Positions 35,740-44,142 of a stretch of 64,000 bases of DNA are shown here, piece by piece. This DNA is from Variovorax paradoxus (GTDB lineage: Bacteria; Pseudomonadota; Gammaproteobacteria; Burkholderiales; Burkholderiaceae_C). The stretch spans positions 1,050,501 to 1,114,500 of the forward strand of contig CP063167.1 in NCBI GenBank assembly GCA_016806145.1. Reading direction: 5' to 3'. The notes below the pieces were generated by a model. The model searched no databases and was not told the DNA's origin. It saw only the letters and a program-made list of their open reading frames with translations. Each line of letters opens with the position of its first letter. Position 1 is the first letter of the stretch. Position numbers and translations under genes: made by a program.

Positions 35740-36663
35740 ATGAGCGATTTCATCAACCGTTTCTGGTCGGACTACGTGGCGGTGGTCTCGCTGCTGAGCA
35801 TCCTCGGCTGCGTGATTCTGCTGTGGCTCACAGCCCGCAAGCGCATCGCGGCCAGTGCCGACAACACCACCGGCCACGTGTGGGACGAAGACCTGCGCGA
35901 GGCCAACAATCCGCTGCCCATGTGGTGGGTCGGCCTGTTCGTGCTGACCATCGTCTTCGGACTGGGCTACCTCGCGGTCTTTCCGGGCCTGGGGAGTTTT
36001 CGCGGCCAGTCTGATTGGAGTTCGCGCGGCGAGTACGAGGGGGAGTTGGCAAGGGCCATGCAGGAGCTCGCGCCTGTCTACGCAAGATACGCCACCATGC
36101 CCGTCGAAGAGGTCGCGAAGGACCCGCAGGCCAAGGCCATCGGCGAGCGGCTCTTCATGAACAACTGCGCCCAGTGCCACGGCTCCGACGCGCGTGGCAG
36201 CAAGGGCTTTCCCAACCTCACCGACAAGGACTGGCTGCACGGCGGCACGCCGGAGAAGATTGTCGAGAGCATCACCAAGGGCCGCGTCGGCATGATGCCG
36301 CCGATGGCCGCAGCCGTCGGCACCACCGACGACGTGAAGAACGTCGCCAACTACGTGCTGAGCCTGGCAGGCGAACCTCACGATTCGGTGCGCGCCGGCC
36401 TCGGAAAGTCGAAGTTCACGGCCTGTGCGGCCTGCCACGGCATCGGTGGCGTTGGCAATCAGGCTTTGGGCGCCCCCAATCTCAGCGACAAGGTGTGGCT
36501 TCACGGCTACGGCGAGTCCGCGATCATCCAGATGATCAACACGGGCAAGCAAAACGAGATGCCAGCGCAGGAAGGTCGCCTCACGGAAGCGCAGATCCGG
36601 ATGCTCGCCTCGTACGTCTGGGGGTTCTCCAACAACATTAGCACGGCCGCAACCACGCCCTGA
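35740..36663 (+). CDS. ccoP: Cytochrome cbb3 oxidase subunit III (diheme cytochrome c)
   Basis: A 307-residue diheme cytochrome. N-terminal helices (VAVVSLLSILGCVILLWLTA; PMWWVGLFVLTIVFGLGYLA) and HVWDEDLREANNPLPMWW identify CcoP. Heme sites are NNCAQCHGSD (~145) and TACAACHGIG (~230). It receives electrons from the bc1 complex through soluble cytochrome c. Confidence 0.96.
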   Translation: MSDFINRFWSDYVAVVSLLSILGCVILLWLTARKRIAASADNTTGHVWDEDLREANNPLPMWWVGLFVLTIVFGLGYLAVFPGLGSFRGQSDWSSRGEYEGELARAMQELAPVYARYATMPVEEVAKDPQAKAIGERLFMNNCAQCHGSDARGSKGFPNLTDKDWLHGGTPEKIVESITKGRVGMMPPMAAAVGTTDDVKNVANYVLSLAGEPHDSVRAGLGKSKFTACAACHGIGGVGNQALGAPNLSDKVWLHGYGESAIIQMINTGKQNEMPAQEGRLTEAQIRMLASYVWGFSNNISTAATTP

Positions 36664-36680
36664 AACCTGAGATCGGCGCA

Positions 36681-38093
36681 ATGACCCGGAAGATCGTTCC
36701 CATAGTCAGCGCAGGTAGCGAGGAGGTCGGCCTTTACGAGGCCACGAAAAAGATCTACCCCCGCAGCGTGCGCGGCCTGTTCGCGCGCTGGCGCTGGGCC
36801 ATGGTCTTTCTCACCCAGCTGCTGTTCTACGGCCTGCCGTGGGTGGAGTGGGGTGGGCGGCAGATGGTGCTGTTCGACTTGGCCGCACGTCGCTTCTACA
36901 TCTTCGGGCTGGTGCTGTACCCGCAGGATCTGATCTATCTCTCGGGCCTGCTGGTCATCAGCGCGCTGTCGCTCTTCCTGTTTACTGCGGTGGCCGGGCG
37001 GCTGTGGTGCGGCTACGTCTGCCCGCAGACGGTCTACACCGAGATCTTCATGTGGGTCGAGCACAAGATCGAGGGCAACCGCACCGCACGCATGCGGCTG
37101 GACGCCGAACCGATGTCGCTCGAGAAGCTGGTGAAGAAGTGGTTCAAGCACATCGTCTGGATCGGCATCGCGCTGTGGACTGGCTTTACCTTCGTGGGTT
37201 ACTTCACGCCTATCCGCGAACTGGGCATGGCGTTCCTGCAGACGCAGATGGGCTCATGGGAGGTGTTCTGGGTCTTCTTCTACGGCTTCGCCACCTATGG
37301 CAATGCCGGCTTCATGCGCGAGCAGGTCTGCAAGTACATGTGCCCCTATGCGCGCTTCCAGAGCGCCATGTTCGATCGCGACACGCTCATCGTCACCTAC
37401 GACGCCGGACGCGGCGAGCCGCGCGCGCCTCGCCGCAAGGGCCACGACCCGCGCATGCTGGCGCTGGGCGACTGCATCGACTGCGGCCTGTGCGTGCGGG
37501 TGTGCCCGACCGGCATCGACATCCGCCAGGGCCTGCAGTACGAATGCATCGGCTGCGGACTTTGCGTGGATGCCTGCGACACCGTCATGCAGAAGATGGC
37601 CTACCCGCCACGGCTGATCCGCTACGACACGCAGAACGGCATGGACGCCGGCTGGTCGCGCCGGCAATTGTTGTGGCGTGTGCTCCGGCCACGCGTGCTG
37701 GTCTACACGACGATCCTGGCGGCACTTGTGATCGGACTGCTGGCCAGCCTTGTCGTGCGTACGCCATTCAAGGTCGACGTGGTGCGCGACCGCGCCTCGC
37801 TGGCCCGCATTGCCGAGGGCGGGCGGCTCGAAAACGTCTACCGGCTCCAGATCATGAACGCCACCGAGAAGCCGCGGCACTACCGCATCGCCGCCGACGG
37901 GCTGGATGGCCTCGGCGTCTCGCCCGACGAGCCGGTGACGGTCGATGCGGCCGAGTCGCGCTGGGTTGCGGTGCGGTTGCAGGTCCCATACGGCACTGTG
38001 CCCGCCGGTTCGCAAACGGTGCATTTCCGCATCCGCGACGAGGACAGCGGAATGCAGGTTTCGGAAAAGGCGGCCTTCCTGGTGCCGCGCTGA
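36681..38093 (+). CDS. ccoG: CcoG/RdxA/FixG ferredoxin-like maturation protein
   Basis: A 470-residue membrane protein with about five helices and two 4Fe-4S sites: CIDCGLCVRVCPTGIDIRQG and ECIGCGLCVDACD. The start KIYPRSVRGLFARWRWAMVF is typical. CcoG reduces Cu(II) to Cu(I) for oxidase assembly. The C-terminal ~110 residues form the periplasmic IG-like domain (YRLQIMNATEKPRHYRI). It lies 17 bases behind ccoP. Confidence 0.95.
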   Translation: MTRKIVPIVSAGSEEVGLYEATKKIYPRSVRGLFARWRWAMVFLTQLLFYGLPWVEWGGRQMVLFDLAARRFYIFGLVLYPQDLIYLSGLLVISALSLFLFTAVAGRLWCGYVCPQTVYTEIFMWVEHKIEGNRTARMRLDAEPMSLEKLVKKWFKHIVWIGIALWTGFTFVGYFTPIRELGMAFLQTQMGSWEVFWVFFYGFATYGNAGFMREQVCKYMCPYARFQSAMFDRDTLIVTYDAGRGEPRAPRRKGHDPRMLALGDCIDCGLCVRVCPTGIDIRQGLQYECIGCGLCVDACDTVMQKMAYPPRLIRYDTQNGMDAGWSRRQLLWRVLRPRVLVYTTILAALVIGLLASLVVRTPFKVDVVRDRASLARIAEGGRLENVYRLQIMNATEKPRHYRIAADGLDGLGVSPDEPVTVDAAESRWVAVRLQVPYGTVPAGSQTVHFRIRDEDSGMQVSEKAAFLVPR

Positions 38094-38102
38094 AAGATTG
38101 AA

Positions 38103-38411
38103 ATGAACACGGCAACGACAACGACGACAGCCACGGCGAACGAACAGGCAGCAGAGGCCTGGTGGCGCTATCCACTGCTCTGGATGGTGATCGGCGGTCC
38201 GGTGGCCGTGATGGTCGCGAGCTTTGCAACCTTCTGGCTGGCCTGGCGCAGCCCGGACGCACTGGTGTCCGAGGATTACTACCGCGAAGGCGTCGAGATC
38301 AACAAGACCCTGGCTGCGAAGAAGCTCCTGCCCGCGCTGGCTGGCCGCAACCATGCGATGACGCCGGCGGACGACCTGCCGGCCCCTTCGCCCCAGAAGG
38401 TCGCGCCATGA
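38103..38411 (+). CDS. fixH: FixH-family protein
   Basis: A 102-residue membrane protein: WWRYPLLWMVIGGPVAVMVA, then SFATFWLAWRSPDALVSEDY and YREGVEINKTLA, the FixH/CcoH pattern. FixH takes part in cbb3 oxidase assembly together with CcoI and CcoS. The stop overlaps the ATG of the next gene. Confidence 0.92.
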   Translation: MNTATTTTTATANEQAAEAWWRYPLLWMVIGGPVAVMVASFATFWLAWRSPDALVSEDYYREGVEINKTLAAKKLLPALAGRNHAMTPADDLPAPSPQKVAP

Positions 38412-38674
38412 ACGGGCTGCGCCAGCTCGCTGGCGTCCTGTGGCCATCCTTCCTGGTGGCCTGCTGCATGGAGGTGCTGGTGTTCGCGCTCGTCGATCCG
38501 GTCAACACGTTCTGCGGCGCCGACGCGCTGCGCATGTCGCGTCAGGGCATCTACACGGCGGCTTTCTTCGTTTTCTGGCTGATGGCCGCGGCCTCTAGCG
38601 CTTGCACGGCACTGCTCGCCAGGCCGTCCGTTGCGGACCTTTCCGACGCCCCCCTGCAGACACCCTCGCAATGA
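38408..38674 (+). CDS. Small membrane protein in the cbb3 assembly operon
   Basis: An 88-residue protein with two hydrophobic segments (VLWPSFLVACCMEVLVFALV and GIYTAAFFVFWLMAAASSAC). It overlaps fixH (ATGA) on one side and hemN (ATGA) on the other, so it is surely translated with them. The sequence DPVNTFCGADALRMSRQGIY between the helices recurs, as far as I remember, in unnamed proteins next to fixH in Comamonadaceae. A role in oxidase assembly is an inference. Confidence 0.78.
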   Translation: MNGLRQLAGVLWPSFLVACCMEVLVFALVDPVNTFCGADALRMSRQGIYTAAFFVFWLMAAASSACTALLARPSVADLSDAPLQTPSQ

Positions 38675-40077
38675 CTCATGCCGCTCTCGCTCCTGTCCCC
38701 GGACAGACCCCGCTTCCCATCGATCTGCTGCGGCAGTTCGACGTTCCCGGGCCGCGCTACACCTCCTATCCCACCGCCGACCGCTTCGTCGAGGCATTCG
38801 GAGCCGACGATTACGCGCGGGCGCTGTGCCGCCGGCGCGAGGCGGGCGCGGGCGCGCCGCCGCTGTCGCTCTATGTCCACATCCCGTTCTGCGAGTCGCT
38901 GTGCTATTACTGCGCCTGCAACAAGATCGTCACCCGTCACCGCGAGCGCGGCCGGCAGTATCTTGCTTATCTGAGGCGCGAGGTGGAGCTCCAGGCAGCG
39001 CAGTTGGGGCGCGGCGCCACCGTTGGCCATCTGCATCTCGGCGGCGGCTCTCCCACCTTCCTGGATGACTCCGAACTCGGCGAGCTTATGGCGATGCTGC
39101 ACCGCTCCTTCGCCTTCGTGCCGGGCGGCGAGCGCTCCATAGAGATCGATCCGCGCACGGTCGACGTGCAGCGCCTCGCGAACCTGGCCGCATTGGGCTT
39201 CAACCGCCTGAGTTTCGGCGTGCAGGACTTCGACCCCGCCGTGCAGCAGGCCGTGCATCGCATCCAGCCGGCGCAGCAGGTCTTTGCGCTGATGGATGCG
39301 GCGCGCGCGCTCGGCTTCGAATCGATCAACGTGGACCTGATCTATGGCCTGCCACGGCAGAACGACGCCTCCTTCGAGCGCACGCTGGCGCAGCTGCGGG
39401 AGCTGCGGCCTGACCGGGTCGCGCTCTACGCCTATGCGCACCTGCCCGAGCGCTTCAAGCCGCAGCGTCGCATCGCGGCCGAGGAACTTCCGGACGCCGC
39501 CGCGCGGGTGCGCATGCTCGCGAGCGCGATCGCGCGGCTCACCGAGGCCGGCTATGTCTACATCGGCATGGACCATTTCGCACTGCCTGACGACCCGCTC
39601 GCGATCGCCAAGAGGGAAGGGCGGCTGCAGCGTGACTTCCAGGGCTATGGAACCCGGCCCGAGGGCGACCTGATCGCACTCGGTGTATCGGGCATCGGCC
39701 GTGTCGGCTCGACGTACAGCCAGAACGCCAAGAGCCTCGACGAATACTGCGACCTGCTCGACCAGGGGCGCCTTCCCGTGATGCGGGGCCTTGCGCTGTC
39801 GCGCGACGACTTGCTCCGGCGCGAGGTCATCATGGCGCTGATGTGCCGCGGCAGGCTCGACTTTAACGCCATGGGCGATGCGTTCGCCATCGACTTCCGG
39901 CGCTACTTCGCTGTCGAGTTCGCGGCGCTCGGGCCGCTGGTCGCCAACGGCCTGGTGCGGTTGAGCGATCACGACCTCGTCGTCACCGAGCAGGGCTGGT
40001 TCCTGGTGCGCGCGGTCGCCATGGCGTTCGACCTGTACTGCCGCGCGAACCGCACGCGCTTTTCCCGCGTGGTCTGA
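38671..40077 (+). CDS. hemN: Oxygen-independent coproporphyrinogen III oxidase
   Basis: A 468-residue radical-SAM enzyme that makes protoporphyrinogen IX without oxygen, needed for heme under low oxygen. The cluster site is HIPFCESLCYYCACNK (CxxxCxxC plus the extra Cys), followed by HLHLGGGSPTFLDD and ERSIEIDPRTVDV. The C-terminal HemN domain (DLIALGVSGIGRVGSTYSQN) is complete. I start at the ATG at 38671, which overlaps the preceding stop; the upstream extension is out of family. Confidence 0.95.
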   Translation: MTHAALAPVPGQTPLPIDLLRQFDVPGPRYTSYPTADRFVEAFGADDYARALCRRREAGAGAPPLSLYVHIPFCESLCYYCACNKIVTRHRERGRQYLAYLRREVELQAAQLGRGATVGHLHLGGGSPTFLDDSELGELMAMLHRSFAFVPGGERSIEIDPRTVDVQRLANLAALGFNRLSFGVQDFDPAVQQAVHRIQPAQQVFALMDAARALGFESINVDLIYGLPRQNDASFERTLAQLRELRPDRVALYAYAHLPERFKPQRRIAAEELPDAAARVRMLASAIARLTEAGYVYIGMDHFALPDDPLAIAKREGRLQRDFQGYGTRPEGDLIALGVSGIGRVGSTYSQNAKSLDEYCDLLDQGRLPVMRGLALSRDDLLRREVIMALMCRGRLDFNAMGDAFAIDFRRYFAVEFAALGPLVANGLVRLSDHDLVVTEQGWFLVRAVAMAFDLYCRANRTRFSRVV

Positions 40078-40079
40078 CC

Positions 40080-40784
40080 ATGCTGCTCGCGCTCGCCGGT
40101 GCCGCGCTTCTCATGGGCCTTGCCGGCGGGCCGCATTGCGTTGCGATGTGCGGTGCCGCTTCATCGGCGGTGATCCGGATCTTGCCACTCGCGACGGTGG
40201 GGCAGCAGGGTGCGATGCCAGCGCTCACGGCACCCGGCGCCTTCCATCTGGGACGTATCTCGAGCTACGCGGCGGCGGGTGCCATCGCTGCCGCCAGCGT
40301 CGACAGCCTGGCGCTGGCCAGCACCCACGTTGCTGCGCTGCGGCCGCTGTGGGTGCTACTGCACGTGTTCGTGTTCACGTGGGGCGCGATGCTGGCCGTC
40401 ACGGGGCGGCAGCCGCTGTGGGCACAGCGCATCGGCCGCTCGCTCGAATCGCGCCTTCGACCCCGTGCCGGCGGCACGTGGCTGGGCGTGCTCGCGACCG
40501 GGCTGCTGTGGGTTGCGCTGCCCTGCGGGCTGCTCTATTCGGCTCTGATGCTGGCGGGGCTGGCCAACGGGCCGTTGCAAGGTGCGACGCTGATGGCGCT
40601 GTTCGCGATAGGCAGCGGCGTTTCGCTGGTTGCCGGGCCATGGCTCTGGCAGCGTTTGCGTCTGGCCAGTCTCGGAGGGCGCCAGGCCTGGGGGGCGAGG
40701 GCGGCCGGCGTGCTGCTGACCGCCGCGGCGGCGCATGCCCTGTGGTCGGATCTCATTCGCCAGATCGACGCTTGGTGCCGATGA
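40080..40784 (+). CDS. TauE/SafE-type membrane protein (CcoH-neighbour family)
   Basis: A 234-residue protein with about six helices. It begins LAGAALLMGLAGGPHCVAMC GAASSAV; this GGPHCxxMCG motif near the N-terminus marks the COG2836 type of sulfite exporter TauE/SafE proteins that accompany cbb3 assembly genes and are thought to help with copper or metal supply. LGVLATGLLWVALPCGLLYS is the second repeat. It lies three bases behind hemN and ends overlapping the convergent gene at 40753. Confidence 0.85.
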   Translation: MLLALAGAALLMGLAGGPHCVAMCGAASSAVIRILPLATVGQQGAMPALTAPGAFHLGRISSYAAAGAIAAASVDSLALASTHVAALRPLWVLLHVFVFTWGAMLAVTGRQPLWAQRIGRSLESRLRPRAGGTWLGVLATGLLWVALPCGLLYSALMLAGLANGPLQGATLMALFAIGSGVSLVAGPWLWQRLRLASLGGRQAWGARAAGVLLTAAAAHALWSDLIRQIDAWCR

Positions 40785-41025
40785 ACTGCGATGGCTCCTC
40801 CGGGGGAGCATCGGCGGCAAGGGTCTTCCTTCCTGCAGGCGTGATGCCGACCACGGTGGCTGCATCCTGGCGCAGGCGGTCATCGAAGTCCGCGCGGGCG
40901 GGAGGGATCAGCGCCTCGACCTGGCCGGCGGCTTCGAGGATTCGCAGCCTGTCGATCATCGCGGGATCGGCCTCCGCGCAAGGCAGCTGCGCAGTGGCGA
41001 GTCTGCGGAGCAGGTTCATGCACAT
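40753..41025 (-). CDS. Small winged-helix-like protein, MNLL paralogue B
   Basis: A 90-residue protein with GGAG eight bases before its ATG. MCMNLLRRLATAQLP, MIDRLRILEAAGQVEALIPP and VVGITPAGRKTLAAD align throughout with the protein at 18860-19183. It converges on and overlaps the end of the TauE/SafE gene by 32 bases. Function unknown; a DNA-binding winged helix is possible. Confidence 0.72.
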   Translation of the reverse strand: MCMNLLRRLATAQLPCAEADPAMIDRLRILEAAGQVEALIPPARADFDDRLRQDAATVVGITPAGRKTLAADAPPEEPSQFIGTKRRSGE

Positions 41026-41044
41026 CGATCCATCTCCGAGAAGC

Positions 41045-41149
41045 TCAGTCCAGAGTGATCCACTTGATGAAAAGCTGGAACACGAGCCACAGAACGGCGA
41101 TGCCGAGCACCGCGCACAGCACGATGAACAACAGCAGATAGACAGACAT
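41045..41149 (-). CDS. 34-residue single-helix membrane peptide
   Basis: MSVYLLLFIVLCAVLGIAVL WLVFQLFIKWITLD is one long hydrophobic helix. GAGGA lies six bases upstream of the ATG at 41149. Its place between the MNLL gene and the DUF2892 gene on the same strand makes co-expression likely. Family unknown; such peptides often modulate membrane complexes. Confidence 0.6.
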   Translation of the reverse strand: MSVYLLLFIVLCAVLGIAVLWLVFQLFIKWITLD

Positions 41150-41189
41150 CCGATTCCTCATGACGCGGCGATGCAGGCGCATCCAACGC

Positions 41190-41393
41190 TCAGCGCTCGT
41201 TGTGGGAGAAGGTGCTGACGCCGAAGAGGGTGTAGGCCGGGCAATTGCCCACCACACCCGCCAGCAGCGGCACCACGCCGATGTAGCCCCAGAACCCGAT
41301 GAGTCCCTTGGCTGCAAGCACGATCAGCAGCAAGCCCGCGCAGACGCGAAGCAGGCGGTCAAGGATTCCGACATTCTTCGACAGGAAAAGCAT
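41190..41393 (-). CDS. DUF2892 inner-membrane protein
   Basis: A 67-residue protein: KNVGILDRLLRVCAGLLLIV LAAKGLIGFWGYIGVVPLLA then GVVGNCPAYTLFGVSTF. The N-V-G-x-x-D-R-x-x-R start and the NCPAYTLFG-STF end are the DUF2892 (YgaP-like membrane domain) hallmarks. A strong FNR box (41453-41466) is centred 66 bases upstream, giving a predicted leader of 25 bases. Function unknown. Confidence 0.9.
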   Translation of the reverse strand: MLFLSKNVGILDRLLRVCAGLLLIVLAAKGLIGFWGYIGVVPLLAGVVGNCPAYTLFGVSTFSHNER

Positions 41394-41452
41394 GTGACTT
41401 TCTCCTTTGAGCGGATGGAGAAGAATCTTGCTCGCCCGACCGAAGGCAGAGG

Positions 41453-41466
41453 TTGAGGTGGATCAA
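41453..41466. promoter_or_regulatory. FNR box, near-perfect, upstream of DUF2892 gene
   Basis: TTGAGGTGGATCAA differs from the consensus palindrome at one position. Class II geometry predicts a start near 41418 on the minus strand, 25 bases before the DUF2892 ATG. Confidence 0.78.
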
Positions 41467-41479
41467 ACCCCGGATCGAG

Positions 41480-43060
41480 TCAACCGATCAGTGTGCCCAG
41501 GCTCGCGAGCGCGACCTTCGGATCGGCGATGCCGTGGTAGATAGGCGGCACCTCGAGGTCTAGGCCCATGAGTCCGTAGACCCCATGCATTGCGCCGCGC
41601 ACCGAGTATTCGACCGTGAAGACGACGTCCTCGGGGATCTCCACATACTGGCCCAGCAGGGCGAAGTTCTTCGCTCCGGCCGGGATGACAGGTGGTCGGT
41701 CCGATGCGCTGCGGCATGCGAACTCGCTGGTGATGTAGGGCATCATCACGGGCACCACGGTCGTGGTGCGTCGTACCTCCTCGAGGATGTCCTCGAAGCC
41801 AAGGTGATGCATCAGCTCCGTGAGAATTTCCTGGCCGCTGGCCTGGGCCATCGTCCTGTCGACGTGGTTGCCCTGGATGTCGACGAGCAGTCCATAGCCC
41901 CATAGCGTGTAGATGCCCTCGGGCTGGTCCTCGAAGTGCGGCGCGTGCGGCACCACGATCGACATCAGCCAGCTCGAATCCTTGAAGGTCATGAGTCCGC
42001 CGGTGCCGGGCGGATTGCCAGAGAACGCCTGGATGCGTCGGATCAGCAACGGGTTGCGCATCGTGAGCGTGAACGACTCCCACTTGCTCTCGTCCACGTT
42101 GCCGCAGAAGGTCTCCGGCCGGCCGAGGCCCGGCGCCTTGCGCGCCATGCTGCGCCACAGAGTCCAGGCCCCGTCTCTCCGGTCGCGCACGAGTTCAGGC
42201 GCCTGCTGGTCGGTGCCGTTGCGTGAATCGGCGGTCATGGAGCCGATGGTTACGAAGGCACATTCTTCCGCGCCGATGCGATACGTCAGTGGCTGGCCGT
42301 CCTTCACGCAGTGCAGGGTCTCGAGCCGCAGGCCGTCGGAGCTGCTGGCAAAGTCCGCATCTATCACGCGTATGCCGTACTCGATCCGCACCCCGCGATC
42401 CAGCAACCAGGTCACCATCGGACGCACGATGGAGTCGTACTGGTTGAACTCTGTGCGCCGCACGCCTCCCAGTGTGTGGATGCGCGGCAACTCCTGCAGG
42501 AAGCGCAGCATGTAGCGCTTCAGCTCGACCGCGCTGTGCCAGTTCTGAAACGCGAATGTCGTGCGCCACATGGCCCAGAAATGGGTGTCGAGGAAGTGCG
42601 CGGAAAAGCATTCCTCGATGCGCCTGGTGCCCAATGCGCGTTCCGGCATGGCGAGCAGGCGCATCAGTTCCACGCGGTCCTGGAAGTTGAAGCCCAGGTC
42701 GCTGGCGTCGAGGATGCGGCGATTCCGGTCGATCAGACGGGCGTGCGCGTCGGAGCGCCACATCGCATTGAAGGCCTGGATCTCGTCGCGCACCGTGCGG
42801 CCCGTTGAGCTGAGCGCAGGAATGCTCTGCAGTACGTTCCAGAGACAGGTATATGTCTCGTCGGTGAACATGCGTCCTCCGCGTGTCACATAGCCTTGAG
42901 CGGCATTGCCGGTGCCATCGAGCGCGCCGCCTGGTGTCTGCGCTTCTTCGAGAATTCGGATGCGCGATCCGGGCATTCCGGCGTCACGGATCAGCAGCAC
43001 GGCAGCGGACAGGGCGCCGATGCCGCTGCCGACGATGCAGGCTTGTTGGAAAGATGTCAT
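41480..43060 (-). CDS. ohyA: Oleate hydratase (MCRA family)
   Basis: A 526-residue FAD enzyme that adds water to the cis-9 double bond of unsaturated fatty acids. The FAD-binding motif is CIVGSGIGALSAAVLLI near the N-terminus. Family segments include GGRMFTDETYTCLWNVLQSI, SAHFLDTHFWAMWRTTFAFQ and RRTEFNQYDSIVRPMVTWL (substrate/FAD region), and KNFALLGQYVEIPEDVVFTV. I chose the ATG at 43060, giving the usual start just before the FAD motif. It diverges from the stress gene at 43310; a weak FNR-like site lies between them. Confidence 0.93.
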   Translation of the reverse strand: MTSFQQACIVGSGIGALSAAVLLIRDAGMPGSRIRILEEAQTPGGALDGTGNAAQGYVTRGGRMFTDETYTCLWNVLQSIPALSSTGRTVRDEIQAFNAMWRSDAHARLIDRNRRILDASDLGFNFQDRVELMRLLAMPERALGTRRIEECFSAHFLDTHFWAMWRTTFAFQNWHSAVELKRYMLRFLQELPRIHTLGGVRRTEFNQYDSIVRPMVTWLLDRGVRIEYGIRVIDADFASSSDGLRLETLHCVKDGQPLTYRIGAEECAFVTIGSMTADSRNGTDQQAPELVRDRRDGAWTLWRSMARKAPGLGRPETFCGNVDESKWESFTLTMRNPLLIRRIQAFSGNPPGTGGLMTFKDSSWLMSIVVPHAPHFEDQPEGIYTLWGYGLLVDIQGNHVDRTMAQASGQEILTELMHHLGFEDILEEVRRTTTVVPVMMPYITSEFACRSASDRPPVIPAGAKNFALLGQYVEIPEDVVFTVEYSVRGAMHGVYGLMGLDLEVPPIYHGIADPKVALASLGTLIG

Positions 43061-43183
43061 GGTGCAGTGCCCTTGGTAAGCGGGTGAATGAGGCCGAGCC
43101 ACGCGGCGTCGGATGCGGATGTGCCATGACGGCATGAGCAGTGGTACGAGATCCGAGACTAGGCACGTACCACCGGCACGACC

Positions 43184-43197
43184 TTGCGCCGGATCAA
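43184..43197. promoter_or_regulatory. Degenerate FNR-like site
   Basis: TTGCGCCGGATCAA keeps the right half (ATCAA) and TTG of the left. It lies in the divergent region between oleate hydratase and the tandem stress protein, but spacing to either start is longer than elsewhere in the island. Confidence 0.45.
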
Positions 43198-43309
43198 GCC
43201 TCGGCACCACCGGAGTCAAGGCTCGCGGGTGGTTGATGCAGCGCAAGGCTGCACGCGACGAGGGGGCCTAAGGTCACCGCACCACATCCCGCCAACCCAA
43301 GGAGCCCTC

Positions 43310-44134
43310 ATGCAGACCCCGAAATCCATCCTGCTTCACCTCGACGGTTCGGTCCGCACGGCGGAGCGCATCAAGCTGGCCCGCCAGCTCGCCGAGACTT
43401 TCGATGCCGAAGTGACCGCCCAGCCGTGCACCCTGTCCGCGCTCATGCGCTACCCCTATGCGATCGAGGCCGCGGCGGAAGCGGTCGCGATCATGCAGGA
43501 GATCGACAAGGACGCGCGCGACAAGATGCACGCCACCTTCATGACGCACAGCGAGGGCTCCCAGCGCCTGCATTGGGTCGAGCCGGAAAACGACGGCCCA
43601 TGGGGATTCGGGCGGCGAGCCCTCTATGCCGATCTGTTGATCCTCGGCCAGCGCGACCGCAACGACCCGATGGACGGCGAACTGCCCGGCGATTTCCTGC
43701 CCAGCGTGCTGGTGCAGAGCGGCCGGCCAGCACTGGTGCTGCCATATGCAGGCTCCATCGGACCCATCGGCCGCAACGTGCTGGTGGCCTGGAAGGAAAC
43801 CCGCGAATCCGCGCGTGCGGTGACCGCCGCGCTGCCGTGGCTGCGCCAGGCGGCGCATGTGCATGCCGTGGCCTACGGCGTGGGCGCGGAGACGGCACTG
43901 CAGAGCCTGCAGAACTACCTGCGGGCGCAGGGCGTCCAAAACATGGCCCTGCACCCCGCGGGGGACAACGACGACGATGTCGGCAACAAGCTGCTGTCCC
44001 TTGCCTCCGACCTGAGTTCCGACCTGCTGGTGATGGGCTGCTACGGCCACAGCAGGGCGCGCGAGTGGGTGATGGGTGGTGCCACGCTGTCCATGCTCCA
44101 GTGGATGACGCTGCCTGTGCTGATGTCGCACTGA
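43310..44134 (+). CDS. Tandem-domain universal stress protein
   Basis: A 274-residue protein with two UspA domains: KSILLHLDGSVRTAERIKLA at the start and NVLVAWKETRESARAVTAAL in the middle. The second domain ends SSDLLVMGCYGHSRAREWVM GGATLSMLQWMTLPVLM, the E. coli UspE-like arrangement seen in low-oxygen loci. GGAG is at 43301. The MBL gene follows eight bases after the stop, so the two are co-transcribed. Confidence 0.9.
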   Translation: MQTPKSILLHLDGSVRTAERIKLARQLAETFDAEVTAQPCTLSALMRYPYAIEAAAEAVAIMQEIDKDARDKMHATFMTHSEGSQRLHWVEPENDGPWGFGRRALYADLLILGQRDRNDPMDGELPGDFLPSVLVQSGRPALVLPYAGSIGPIGRNVLVAWKETRESARAVTAALPWLRQAAHVHAVAYGVGAETALQSLQNYLRAQGVQNMALHPAGDNDDDVGNKLLSLASDLSSDLLVMGCYGHSRAREWVMGGATLSMLQWMTLPVLMSH

Positions 44135-44142
44135 GGCGCACC

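Noticed and set aside
43426..44142. N-terminal extension of the MBL gene of 239 codons
   Set aside because: It is the shadow of the stress protein gene in another frame; the GTG at 44143 gives the family's usual start.
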